The notes under the pieces: generated by a model
Databases searched by the model: none
What the model saw: only the letters and a program-made list of their open reading frames with translations
Told to the model about the DNA's origin: nothing
Assembly: GCF_002277815.1 (NCBI RefSeq)
Contig: NZ_NKJI01000004.1
Coordinates: 372,001 to 436,000, forward strand
From: Pseudomonas sp. ERMR1:02
GTDB taxonomy: Bacteria > Pseudomonadota > Gammaproteobacteria > Pseudomonadales > Pseudomonadaceae
Direction of reading: 5' to 3'
Length of the DNA stretch: 64,000 bases
Made by a program: the position numbers and the translations under genes
Shown: piece after piece, positions 8,024 through 15,779 of the stretch
Numbering within the stretch: position 1 is the first letter of the stretch
Layout of the letters: each line of letters opens with the position of its first letter

Positions 8024-9115
8024 TTATTCGGAGGGCACGTATTCTACAACTTCCAGATCGAAACCGGATATCGCATTAAATTTCATCGGCGCCGACATCA
8101 GGCGCATTTTGCGCACGCCCAGGTCACGCAGGATCTGCGAACCGGCACCGACAATGCTGTAGGTGGTCGGTTTTTTCACGGCCGCGTGATCGGCGGTTTC
8201 GCGGATATGCGCAAGCAACACATCGCCATCGAGCGGGTGACCCAGCAACAGCACCACGCCGCTGCCGGCTTCCGCCACCGCAGCCATGGCGGCGCGCAGG
8301 CTCCAGCGGCCCGGTTGCTTGACCATCAGCAGGTCGCGCAACGGGTCCATGTTGTGCACGCGAACCAGGGTTGGCTCTTCGGCGCACACGTTGCCCAGGG
8401 TCAGGGCCATGTGCACGTCGCCTTCCACGGAATCACGATAGGTCACCAGGTTGAATTGGCCCAGTTCGCTGTCCAGAGGCTGCTCGGCAATCCGCTGAAC
8501 GGTACGTTCGTGGATCATCCGGTAGTGAATCAGGTCGGCGATGGTGCCGATTTTGATGTTGTGTTCGGCTGCGAAAGCTTCCAGTTCGGCGCGACGGGAC
8601 ATGGTGCCGTCGTCATTCATCACTTCGCAGATCACGCCGCTTGGCTCGAAACCGGCCATGCGCGCCAGGTCACAGGCAGCTTCGGTATGGCCAGCACGGG
8701 CCAGGGTGCCGCCGGCCTGGGCCATCAGCGGGAAAATGTGGCCCGGGCTGACGATGTCTTCAGCCTTGGCATCACGGGCAGCAGCCGCTTGCACGGTGCG
8801 CGCACGGTCGGCCGCAGAAATGCCGGTGGTCACACCGGTGGCCGCTTCGATGGACACGGTGAATTTGGTGCCGAAACCGGAACCGTTGCGGGGTGCCATC
8901 AGCGGCAGCTTGAGCAGCTCGCAGCGCTCGCGGCTCATCGGCATGCAGATCAGGCCACGGGCGTGCTTGGCCATGAAGTTGATGTGCTCGGGCTTGCAGC
9001 ACTCGGCGGCCATGATCAGGTCGCCTTCGTTCTCGCGGTCTTCGTCATCCATGAGGATGACCATCTTGCCTTGGCGGATGTCTTCAACCAGTTCTTCGAT
9101 GCTATTGAGCGCCAC
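8024..9115 (-). CDS. ribBA: 3,4-dihydroxy-2-butanone-4-phosphate synthase with degenerate GTP cyclohydrolase II-like domain
   Basis: A 363-residue protein. Residues 1-~205 are a complete RibB domain (MVILMDDEDRENEGDL, GLICMPM, GHIFPLMAQAGG, RAGHTEAACDLARMAG, CEVMNDDG) that makes dihydroxybutanone phosphate from ribulose-5-phosphate. The C-terminal ~150 residues align with GTP cyclohydrolase II. However, they lack its zinc cysteines, have LLLGHPLDGD in place of the RQEGRG loop, and have MSAPMK where TNNP is expected, so cyclohydrolase activity is unlikely. The start is GTG 9115, preceded by a strong AAGGGGGG site, giving the family start VALNSIEEL. It lies between ribC and ribE. Confidence 0.94.
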   Translation of the reverse strand: MALNSIEELVEDIRQGKMVILMDDEDRENEGDLIMAAECCKPEHINFMAKHARGLICMPMSRERCELLKLPLMAPRNGSGFGTKFTVSIEAATGVTTGISAADRARTVQAAAARDAKAEDIVSPGHIFPLMAQAGGTLARAGHTEAACDLARMAGFEPSGVICEVMNDDGTMSRRAELEAFAAEHNIKIGTIADLIHYRMIHERTVQRIAEQPLDSELGQFNLVTYRDSVEGDVHMALTLGNVCAEEPTLVRVHNMDPLRDLLMVKQPGRWSLRAAMAAVAEAGSGVVLLLGHPLDGDVLLAHIRETADHAAVKKPTTYSIVGAGSQILRDLGVRKMRLMSAPMKFNAISGFDLEVVEYVPSE

Positions 9116-9146
9116 AAGGCACCCCCCTTCTTTCAAAAATTGAGTT

Positions 9147-9809
9147 TCAGGAATTGAGGTAGCCGTTCTCGGCCAGAAAGCTTTCGGTGATGTTACTGGA
9201 AGCAGGCTCGGCGGCCTTGTCGCCCAAGAGCAGGCGCTCCAGGTAACGGGCCAGCAAGTCCACTTCCAGATTCACCCGGCGACCTGGCTGATACGACGCC
9301 ATGATGGTTTCGCTCAGGGTGTGCGGGATAATGGTCAGCAGGAACTCGGCGCCATCGACCGCGTTCACGGTCAGGCTGGTGCCGTCGACCGTGATCGAGC
9401 CTTTATGGGCGATGTACTTGGCCAGTTCTTTCGGCGCGCGGATGCGGAATTCCACGGCACGCGCGTTCTCTGTGCGGGCAACCACTTCGCCCACTCCATC
9501 GACATGTCCGCTGACCAGATGCCCGCCGAGGCGAGTGGTCGGGGTCAGGGCTTTTTCCAGGTTGACCGGGCTGCCGCTTTTCAGGTCGTTCATGGCCGTG
9601 CAATCGAGGGTTTCACGGCTGACGTCCGCCGCAAAGCCGTTGCCCGGCAATTCAACAGCGGTCAGGCATACGCCGTTGACCGCGATGCTGTCGCCCAGTT
9701 TGACGTCGCTCAGATCGAGCTTGCCGGTTTCTACATGGACCCGCACATCTCCGCCTTTTGGGGTCAACGCACGAATACTGCCGATGGATTCGATGATGCC
9801 GGTAAACAT
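9147..9809 (-). CDS. ribC: Riboflavin synthase alpha subunit
   Basis: Dismutates two 6,7-dimethyl-8-ribityllumazine molecules to riboflavin. The 220 residues start with the family signature MFTGIIESIGSI. They consist of two repeated lumazine-binding barrels (about residues 1-90 with VNGVCLTAVEL, and 98-190 with VDGTSLTVNAV and HTLSETIM), each with a homologous strand order. A C-terminal helix follows. It lies between ribD (47 bases) and ribBA (31 bases). Also called ribE in E. coli nomenclature. Confidence 0.96.
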   Translation of the reverse strand: MFTGIIESIGSIRALTPKGGDVRVHVETGKLDLSDVKLGDSIAVNGVCLTAVELPGNGFAADVSRETLDCTAMNDLKSGSPVNLEKALTPTTRLGGHLVSGHVDGVGEVVARTENARAVEFRIRAPKELAKYIAHKGSITVDGTSLTVNAVDGAEFLLTIIPHTLSETIMASYQPGRRVNLEVDLLARYLERLLLGDKAAEPASSNITESFLAENGYLNS

Positions 9810-9856
9810 GGAGTCCTCCTCGAGAACAGAGCCAGCGCTGTAGCGATGGCCGAGAA

Positions 9857-10990
9857 TTATACGCTCGCTGCTGGCGAAGGAATGGCAGTGATTCGCCAGT
9901 CATCGCCAACCGCACGAATTTCAGTAATTTTAAGCTCGGGCGCATCCTTCATTAGCATGAGTGGCCAGTCGAGCAACGGCCGCGCCGAGGAACCCAAAAA
10001 CTTGCCTGCGATGAAAATCTGGAATTCGTCCACCAATCCGAGCTGGGCAAAAGCCCCCGCCAGTCGCGGGCCGGCCTCCACCAGCACTTCGTTGACCCCG
10101 CGAGCGGCGAGTTCGACCAGCAACTGGCGCAGATCGACCTGACCATCGTAGCCGGGCACGATCAGGCATTCCGGGCCGGTGGCGTATTGCTCTTCTACCG
10201 CGACGCAAGTAGCGACCAGCGCCGGGCCGGCCTTGAAGAACGGCGCATCCAGCGGCACGCGCAGGCGACCGTCGACTAGCACGCGCAACGGCGGGCGGCT
10301 CATGGCCAGGGCGGTCTGTTCGGTATCCAGGCCCAACTCATCGGCGCGCACGGTCAAACGGGCATTGTCCGCCAGCACCGTATCGGCGCCGGTCAGTACC
10401 ACACTGGCCTGAGCGCGCAAACGTTGAACCGCCGAACGCGCCGCCGGACCGGTGATCCACTGGCTTTCGCCGCTCTCCATCGCCGTGCGGCCGTCCAGAC
10501 TCATGGCCAGCTTGACCCGCACGAACGGCAAGCCGTGTTCCATGCGTTTGAGAAAACCCTGATTGAGCTTGCGCGCCTCGCCTTCCAGCACGCCGCTTTC
10601 GGTGATGATGCCGGCCTGTTCCAGACGTTGCAGGCCACGACCGGCGACTTCCGGGTTCGGGTCCTGCATTGCCGCAACTACCCGCGCAACGCCGGCACTC
10701 ACCAAAGCGTCGGCGCAAGGCGGCGTGCGGCCGTGGTGGCTGCAAGGTTCGAGTGTCACGTAAGCCGTAGCGCCCCGGGCCAGTTCACCGGCGGCGCGCA
10801 GGGCGTGGACTTCGGCGTGGGGCTCACCGGCGCGCACGTGCCAGCCTTCGCCAACAATCTGCCCGTCACGCACGATCACACAGCCGACCCGTGGGTTGGG
10901 GTGCGTCGTGTAATGACCTTTGCGCGCCAGTTCCAGCGCGCGGGCCATGTAGTGGGCGTCGAGGATGGCAAGTTCTGCGGACGTGGTCAT
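9857..10990 (-). CDS. ribD: Bifunctional diaminohydroxyphosphoribosylaminopyrimidine deaminase / 5-amino-6-(5-phosphoribosylamino)uracil reductase
   Basis: Steps two and three of riboflavin synthesis in one 377-residue protein. The N-terminal deaminase domain (~1-150) has the zinc motif [14 protein letters not shown] and [15 protein letters not shown]. The C-terminal reductase domain (~155-370) has [31 protein letters not shown] and [12 protein letters not shown] for NADPH and substrate. It overlaps nrdR by 4 bases, and a 47-base gap separates it from ribC. The length is normal for the family. Confidence 0.96.
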   Translation of the reverse strand: MTTSAELAILDAHYMARALELARKGHYTTHPNPRVGCVIVRDGQIVGEGWHVRAGEPHAEVHALRAAGELARGATAYVTLEPCSHHGRTPPCADALVSAGVARVVAAMQDPNPEVAGRGLQRLEQAGIITESGVLEGEARKLNQGFLKRMEHGLPFVRVKLAMSLDGRTAMESGESQWITGPAARSAVQRLRAQASVVLTGADTVLADNARLTVRADELGLDTEQTALAMSRPPLRVLVDGRLRVPLDAPFFKAGPALVATCVAVEEQYATGPECLIVPGYDGQVDLRQLLVELAARGVNEVLVEAGPRLAGAFAQLGLVDEFQIFIAGKFLGSSARPLLDWPLMLMKDAPELKITEIRAVGDDWRITAIPSPAASV

Positions 10991-11451
10991 TCTTTCACCG
11001 GTTCACGGGCCAAGCGATCGATCTCTTCGCGGAACTCGTTGAGGTCCTGGAAGCGGCGATACACCGAAGCGAAGCGGATGTAAGCGACTTCGTCGAGCTT
11101 TTGCAGCTCGGCCATCACCAGCTCACCGACCACGAGGGACTTGACCTCGCGTTCACCGGTGGCGCGCAGTTTGTGTTTAATGTGCACCAGCGACGATTCG
11201 AGGCGCTCGACGCTCACTGGGCGCTTTTCCAGCGCACGCTGCATGCCGGCGCGGAGTTTTTCTTCGTCGAACGGCTGGCGACTGCCGTCGGTTTTGATCA
11301 GGCGCGGCAACACCAGTTCAGCGGTTTCGAACGTCGTGAAACGCTCGCCGCAGGCCAGGCATTCGCGCCGGCGGCGCACCTGTTCGCCCTCGGCGACCAG
11401 ACGCGAGTCGATGACCTTGGTGTCGTTGGCACCGCAGAAGGGACAGTGCAT
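10987..11451 (-). CDS. nrdR: Transcriptional repressor NrdR
   Basis: The 154-residue repressor of ribonucleotide reductase genes senses ATP/dATP. It begins with a zinc ribbon, [15 protein letters not shown] then [12 protein letters not shown] (CxxC-CxxC), followed by the ATP-cone domain ([30 protein letters not shown]). ATG 11451 starts the zinc ribbon directly; upstream in-frame codons would only add non-family residues. It is the promoter-proximal gene of the operon and overlaps ribD by 4 bases, an arrangement widespread in proteobacteria. Confidence 0.96.
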   Translation of the reverse strand: MHCPFCGANDTKVIDSRLVAEGEQVRRRRECLACGERFTTFETAELVLPRLIKTDGSRQPFDEEKLRAGMQRALEKRPVSVERLESSLVHIKHKLRATGEREVKSLVVGELVMAELQKLDEVAYIRFASVYRRFQDLNEFREEIDRLAREPVKE

Positions 11452-11579
11452 GGTGGCAGGCAACAAAAAAAGGGAGGGCCATGGTAGCGCATCCCCGTGG
11501 CAAGACAAGCCATAGGGTTTGCGGTATACAGACGGGCATGATCTGTTGATCCATGGATTTCACGTTTCCGGAGCTGCCA

Positions 11580-12044
11580 ATGTCGTTACGACCGCTCGTT
11601 TTGCTCAGTGTGTTCAGCCTGCTGGTGGCTTGCAGCAGCGATGCACCCAAGCCCCAGCCGCCGACGCCTGGCCCCGCGCCGGAACTGGCACAGAAGAAAG
11701 CCAGGGAATCGACCAACCTCGGTCCGCTGCCCGCGTATCAGCGTGAATTGAGCGGCACTCTGCAAGGTGTTCCGCAAGGCGCCGAAGTCGAATTGGCGCT
11801 ACTGGTGATCGACGAAAAGGGCCGCCCGCAACAATTGATCGCCAGTTCGAACCTGATCGGCACCAATCAAGTGTTGCCGTTTCACCTGCGCTTCAACCCG
11901 GATGCCTTTCCGGTCGGCGTCCGCGTTGAACTGCGTGGCCGTGCCAGCCAGTCCGGCCAGTTGATTTTGCATCTGCCGTCGCAACTGATCACTCAACCCA
12001 CCACCCAGGCACTGGGCCAACTGCAATTCGTCAAAGCCCCATGA
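11580..12044 (+). CDS. YbaY-type outer-membrane lipoprotein
   Basis: A 154-residue predicted lipoprotein. The signal peptide MSLRPLVLLSVFSLLVACSS ends in a lipobox (LVAC), after which a Pro-rich linker precedes a small beta domain. That domain resembles the YbaY/YscW-like family, in which LSGTLQGVPQGAEVELALLV and PFHLRFNPDAF correspond to the typical strands. The true start is ATG 11580; an upstream ATG would spoil the signal peptide. It is divergent from nrdR and overlaps the following methyltransferase gene by 4 bases. Function unknown. Confidence 0.75.
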   Translation: MSLRPLVLLSVFSLLVACSSDAPKPQPPTPGPAPELAQKKARESTNLGPLPAYQRELSGTLQGVPQGAEVELALLVIDEKGRPQQLIASSNLIGTNQVLPFHLRFNPDAFPVGVRVELRGRASQSGQLILHLPSQLITQPTTQALGQLQFVKAP

Positions 12045-12694
12045 GTGCACCGCTCGACCTGCAACAGGCGTTAAGTGAGCTGCTCGGTGATGCGCAGCTG
12101 GTCGCCTGCAATCTGCCGGAAACGGATCTGAAGTTATGGCTGATCGATGGCGATAACATGGACCGTGCCTTCAGCCCGGAAGAAACCCGACGCATTCTGC
12201 ATGAGCCGCCCTACTGGAGTTTCTGCTGGGCCAGTGGCCTGGCGATGGCTCGTTATCTCGCCCAATTCCCTCAGTGGGTCAAAGGCAAACGGGTGCTGGA
12301 TTTCGGTGCTGGCTCCGGGGTGGCGGGGATTGCCGCGGTGAAGGCTGGAGCGCTGGAAGTAGTCGCCTGCGACCTCGATCCGCTGGCGATTGCGGCCTGT
12401 CAGGCGAATGCCGAACTCAACGACGTACAGCTCAACTACTCGACGGATTTTTTCGCCGAGACTGATCGCTTTGATCTGATTCTGGTAGCGGATGTGCTCT
12501 ACGACCGGGCGAACCTGCCGCTGCTCGATGAATTTCTCAGTCGCGGCCGGGAAGCGCTGGTGGCGGATTCGCGGGTGCGGGATTTCCGCCATCCGTTGTA
12601 TCGGCGCATCGAAATGCTCGAAGCCATGACCTTGCCGGATCTGGCCGAGCCCGAAGAGTTTCGGCATGTGAGCCTCTACCATGCGCGGCGTTAG
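12041..12694 (+). CDS. Class I SAM-dependent methyltransferase, ETFB-lysine-methyltransferase-like
   Basis: A 217-residue Rossmann methyltransferase. Motif I is VLDFGAGSGVAGIAA, followed by the acidic loop VACDLDPLAIAACQANAELN. The post-motif DLILVADVLYDRANLPLLDEF is characteristic of the METTL20/nicotinamide-N-methyltransferase-like group that methylates protein lysines. An electron-transfer-flavoprotein or other protein substrate is a family-based guess. Its start codon overlaps the lipoprotein stop (ATGA), so the two are co-translated. A REPIN follows the stop. Confidence 0.82.
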   Translation: MSAPLDLQQALSELLGDAQLVACNLPETDLKLWLIDGDNMDRAFSPEETRRILHEPPYWSFCWASGLAMARYLAQFPQWVKGKRVLDFGAGSGVAGIAAVKAGALEVVACDLDPLAIAACQANAELNDVQLNYSTDFFAETDRFDLILVADVLYDRANLPLLDEFLSRGREALVADSRVRDFRHPLYRRIEMLEAMTLPDLAEPEEFRHVSLYHARR

Positions 12695-12702
12695 TTAAAA
12701 GC

Positions 12703-12785
12703 TTCGCGGGCAAGCCTCGCTCCTACAGGTCCACAGCGTTATTGAAAACGACGCTAAACCTGTAGGAGCGAGGCTTGCCCGCGAA
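12703..12785. repeat. REPIN 4 between the methyltransferase and cnoX genes
   Basis: Inverted pair of the GGAGCGAGGCTTGCCCGCG type with about 30 unique bases between arms. It starts 9 bases after the methyltransferase stop. Confidence 0.9.
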
Positions 12786-12868
12786 GGCAATCTGTCAGAC
12801 TGCCCACACTTTCGGCCACCCCCGCCAAGCCGTATAGTTGCCCCATTCACGCTTCCAAGAGATCCCCC

Positions 12869-13741
12869 ATGAGTCAGGAAACGCCGTACATCTTCGACGC
12901 CACGACCGCCGACTTCGACCAGTCAGTGATCGAGAACTCTTTCCACAAACCGGTGCTGGTGGATTTCTGGGCCGAATGGTGTGCGCCCTGCAAAGTGCTG
13001 ATGCCGATGCTGCAGACCATCGCCGAGAGCTATCAGGGCGAGTTGCTGCTGGCCAAGGTCAACTGCGACATCGAGCAAGACATCGTCGCCCGTTTCGGTA
13101 TCCGCAGCCTGCCGACCGTGGTGCTGTTCAAGGATGGTCAGCCCGTCGATGGTTTTGCCGGTGCACAGCCTGAATCAGCCGTTCGCGCTCTGCTCGAACC
13201 CCATGTCCAGATGCCGCCGCCGGCAGCGGCAGACCCGTTCGAGCAGGCTCAGGTGCTGTTCGATGACAGTCGTTTCGCCGACGCCGAAGCAATCCTCAAA
13301 GCGCTGCTGGGCGAAGACAACACCAACGCCAAGGCGCTGATCCTTTACGCTCGCTGCCTCACCGAGCGCGGTGAGCTGGACGAAGCGCAGGCTGTGCTCG
13401 AGGCGGTCAAGACCGATGAGCACAAGGCGGCCATCGCCGGCGCCAAGGCGCAGATCAAGTTTCTCGGCCAGGCCAAGGACTTGCCGGATGCCGCCGACCT
13501 GAAAGCCAGGCTGGCGAAAAATCCCCAGGACGATGAAGCGGTCTATCAGCTTGCAATTCAGAAACTGGCCCGCCAGCAGTACGACGCGGCGCTGGACGGC
13601 TTGCTCAAGCTGTTCATCCGCAACCGCAGCTACAGCGAAGGCTTACCGCACAAGACCTTGCTGCAAGTGTTCGAACTGCTGGGCAACGATCATCCGCTGG
13701 TGACCACGTATCGCCGCAAGTTGTTTGCCGCGTTGTATTAA
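12869..13741 (+). CDS. cnoX: Thioredoxin with C-terminal TPRs, CnoX/YbbN-like co-chaperone
   Basis: A 290-residue cytoplasmic protein. Residues ~15-110 form a thioredoxin domain with the redox site AEWCAPCK and cis-Pro (RSLPTVVLF). Residues ~120-290 form TPR-like helices rich in Ala (FADAEAILKALLGED, GELDEAQAVLEAV). Family members hold oxidatively stressed proteins for GroEL/DnaK. E. coli CnoX lacks the CxxC pair, whereas this protein keeps two cysteines (CAPC) and may also be an oxidoreductase. The gene stands alone with REPINs on both sides. Confidence 0.88.
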   Translation: MSQETPYIFDATTADFDQSVIENSFHKPVLVDFWAEWCAPCKVLMPMLQTIAESYQGELLLAKVNCDIEQDIVARFGIRSLPTVVLFKDGQPVDGFAGAQPESAVRALLEPHVQMPPPAAADPFEQAQVLFDDSRFADAEAILKALLGEDNTNAKALILYARCLTERGELDEAQAVLEAVKTDEHKAAIAGAKAQIKFLGQAKDLPDAADLKARLAKNPQDDEAVYQLAIQKLARQQYDAALDGLLKLFIRNRSYSEGLPHKTLLQVFELLGNDHPLVTTYRRKLFAALY

Positions 13742-13753
13742 TCGCAACCTTCT

Positions 13754-13853
13754 TGTAGGAGCGAGCTTGCTCGCGATGGTCGTGAACGAAAAGGCGGCCA
13801 TCCAGAATTAACGCTGTGTCCTTGCGTTTTTCGCGAGCAAGCTCGCTCCTACA
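13754..13853. repeat. REPIN 5, overlapping the 3' end of the next leftward gene
   Basis: Inverted arms GGAGCGAGCTTGCTCGCGA around about 56 bases. The right arm contains the TAG stop codon of the leftward gene at 13849-14187 (CTG-TAG-GAG). Confidence 0.9.
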
Positions 13854-14187
13854 GCCAGCGATAGAGCGGGGTATCCCCGACGCTCTCCACTTTAACGTCC
13901 GGACTATGGCGCAACCGCACCAACAGGCGTTTGCCCGACGCCGCACTACCGGTCAATCCTTCCAACTGATCCAGCAGATCCGGTCCGCTCAACTGCCCGG
14001 CCTTGCGCAGCAGGTCCCTGGCGATTTGCCACAGCGCATCATCCTGGTTCAGCGGTTTGGGCGGTGCCGCGCTGACCTCGGCTTTTTCCACCTGCAACTG
14101 CGCGCCGAGACGTGCCCAGTCGGCATCATCCATCTCCAGCGTCAAATCCACCGGCCAATCGCCGATGCTTCCGCGAATTCGCAACAT
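13849..14187 (-). CDS. Conserved hypothetical protein
   Basis: A 112-residue soluble protein with no domain I recognise. The N-terminal ~40 residues look like beta strands (MLRIRGSIGDWPVDLTLEMD), then a Pro/Ala linker (VSAAPPKPL), and a helical then strand-rich C-terminus. ATG 14187 is preferred to an upstream start six codons earlier because the sequence from there looks like an ordered domain. Its stop codon TAG is part of a REP sequence, so the last residues may have been set by the REP insertion. Confidence 0.65.
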   Translation of the reverse strand: MLRIRGSIGDWPVDLTLEMDDADWARLGAQLQVEKAEVSAAPPKPLNQDDALWQIARDLLRKAGQLSGPDLLDQLEGLTGSAASGKRLLVRLRHSPDVKVESVGDTPLYRWL

Positions 14188-14272
14188 AGGTCTGCTCCTG
14201 CACATTTCTTACCCGCATGCTCCCATGGGACTTGTGCAACGCCAAGCAGGCAGTCAAACTCTCCGCACTTAC

Positions 14273-14292
14273 GTTATAAGATCACATAACAT
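14273..14292 (+). promoter_or_regulatory. Weak candidate Zur site before the zinc-related operon
   Basis: The half-site ATAACAT is preceded, three bases away, by the poorer half ATAAGAT. A GTTAT further left makes an inverted pair with ATAAC (spacing 8). The expected Zur palindrome has ATGTTAT-N3-ATAACAT, so only one half is good. It lies 31 bases before the start codon. Confidence 0.3.
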
Positions 14293-14323
14293 TTTCTTCA
14301 TTTTACTTTTCGGAGATTCGCCA

Positions 14324-14905
14324 ATGCGTCGTCTGCTGCTCGCTTTGCCGTTTGCCTTGTTGCCGCTGGCTGTCGCCAACGCCGCGGACGAACATGATCA
14401 TGAGCACGGCAGCCTCGGCGCTCATGAACATGGCGTAGGACGCCTGAACGCGGCGCTGGACGGCCAAACCCTGGAACTGGAGCTGGAAAGCCCGGCGATG
14501 AATCTTGTGGGTTTCGAACATGCCGCCAGCACCGATGCCGACAAGGCCAAGGTCGCCGCCGCCCGCGCTCAGCTTGAGCAACCTCTGGCGCTGTTCAACC
14601 TGCCAAAAGCCGCCGGTTGCGTAGTGGCAAATCAAGAACTGGAAAGCCCGCTGTTCGGCGACAAACCGGAGGCCGATGATGACGATCACGACGAAGACGC
14701 CAAGGACGAGCATCACCACGACCACAGCGAAATCCACGCTCACTACCAATTCACCTGTGCCACGCCGGGTGCCCTGAAAACCCTGGAGCTGGCGAATATT
14801 TTCAACACATTCCCGGCCACCCAGAAAATTCAGGTACAACTGATCAGCCCGAGCGGGCAGCAAGGGGTTGAAGTGACGGCCAAGGCTGCCCCACTCAAAT
14901 TCTGA
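14324..14905 (+). CDS. DUF2796 periplasmic His-rich protein (ZrgA/PA4063-like, zinc binding)
   Basis: A 193-residue exported protein. The signal peptide MRRLLLALPFALLPLAVANA is followed at once by a His/Asp run (DEHDHEHGSLGAHEHG). A second metal-binding stretch (DDDDHDEDAKDEHHHDHSE) lies at about residues 119-138, with a beta-rich DUF2796 body around them. The related P. aeruginosa PA4063, as I recall, binds zinc in the periplasm and is Zur-repressed. It heads a four-gene operon with an ABC ATPase, an FtsX-like permease and a DUF3299 lipoprotein-like protein. Zinc handling is well supported; whether the system imports or redistributes zinc is not shown by the sequence. Confidence 0.87.
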   Translation: MRRLLLALPFALLPLAVANAADEHDHEHGSLGAHEHGVGRLNAALDGQTLELELESPAMNLVGFEHAASTDADKAKVAAARAQLEQPLALFNLPKAAGCVVANQELESPLFGDKPEADDDDHDEDAKDEHHHDHSEIHAHYQFTCATPGALKTLELANIFNTFPATQKIQVQLISPSGQQGVEVTAKAAPLKF

Positions 14906-14919
14906 TTTCGCCATACCCC

Positions 14920-15011
14920 TGTAGGAGCGAGGCTTGCCCGCGAAGAGGCCATAACATTCAACAGTGATGTCGACTGACAGATCGCCTTCGCGGGCAAGCC
15001 TCGCTCCTACA
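14920..15011. repeat. REPIN 6 inside the zinc-related operon
   Basis: Inverted pair of the GGAGCGAGGCTTGCCCGCG type, placed within the 162-base gap between the DUF2796 gene and the ABC ATPase gene. It could protect the 5' mRNA segment and make the periplasmic protein more abundant than the transporter. Confidence 0.9.
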
Positions 15012-15067
15012 GAGGTTGTGTTGTATGTGAAATGGAGACAAGTAACCAATCCCATGAAATCGGTTAA

Positions 15068-15778
15068 ATGACCCAAGCACTCATCGAACTGTCCGACCTG
15101 GGCTTCAGCTGGCCCGGTCACCCGCCGCTGCTGGATATCCCGGCCTTCTGCCTGGAACGTGGGGAAACCCTGTTCCTCAAAGGCCCCAGCGGCAGCGGCA
15201 AGACCACCCTGCTCGGCCTGCTCGGCGGTGTGCAGAAGCCTGATCGCGGCAGCATTCGTCTGCTCGGCCAGGAGCTGACGCAGCTGTCGGCCGGCGCCCG
15301 CGACCACTTTCGTGTCGATCACACCGGCTACATTTTCCAGCAGTTCAACTTGCTGCCGTTTCTGTCGGTGCGCGAGAACGTCGAACTGCCCTGCCACTTT
15401 TCCAAACTGCGCACCGAACGGGCTAAACAGCGCCATGGCAGCGTCGATAAAGCGGCGGCCACGTTGCTCGCTCACTTGGGGCTAAAGGATGACCACATCC
15501 TCGGTCGCCGCGCCGACTCCCTGTCCATCGGCCAGCAGCAACGGGTCGCCGCCGCGCGAGCATTGATCGGCCAACCGGAACTGGTGATCGCCGACGAACC
15601 GACCTCCGCCCTGGATTACGACGCCCGCGAGAATTTCATTCGCCTGCTGTTCGCCGAATGCCGCGAAGCCGGGTCGAGCCTGTTGTTCGTCAGCCATGAC
15701 CAGAGCCTCGCGCCACTGTTCGATCGCCACCTGTCGCTGGCCGAACTCAATCGCGCCGCCACGTCTTTCGAGGTCTGA
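15068..15778 (+). CDS. ABC transporter ATP-binding protein (PA4064-like, LolD/MacB class)
   Basis: A 236-residue ATPase with Walker A GPSGSGKTT (residue ~40), Q-loop (YIFQQFNLLPF), signature LSIGQQQRVAAARAL, Walker B LVIADEPTSALD and switch His (LLFVSHD). The FQQFNLLPFLSVRENV pattern places it with LolD/MacB-type exporters rather than classical metal importers. It ends one base before the permease start (TGAGATG region), so the two subunits are coupled. Substrate inferred from the DUF2796 partner to be zinc or a zinc-bound molecule. Confidence 0.88.
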   Translation: MTQALIELSDLGFSWPGHPPLLDIPAFCLERGETLFLKGPSGSGKTTLLGLLGGVQKPDRGSIRLLGQELTQLSAGARDHFRVDHTGYIFQQFNLLPFLSVRENVELPCHFSKLRTERAKQRHGSVDKAAATLLAHLGLKDDHILGRRADSLSIGQQQRVAAARALIGQPELVIADEPTSALDYDARENFIRLLFAECREAGSSLLFVSHDQSLAPLFDRHLSLAELNRAATSFEV

Positions 15779-15779
15779 G

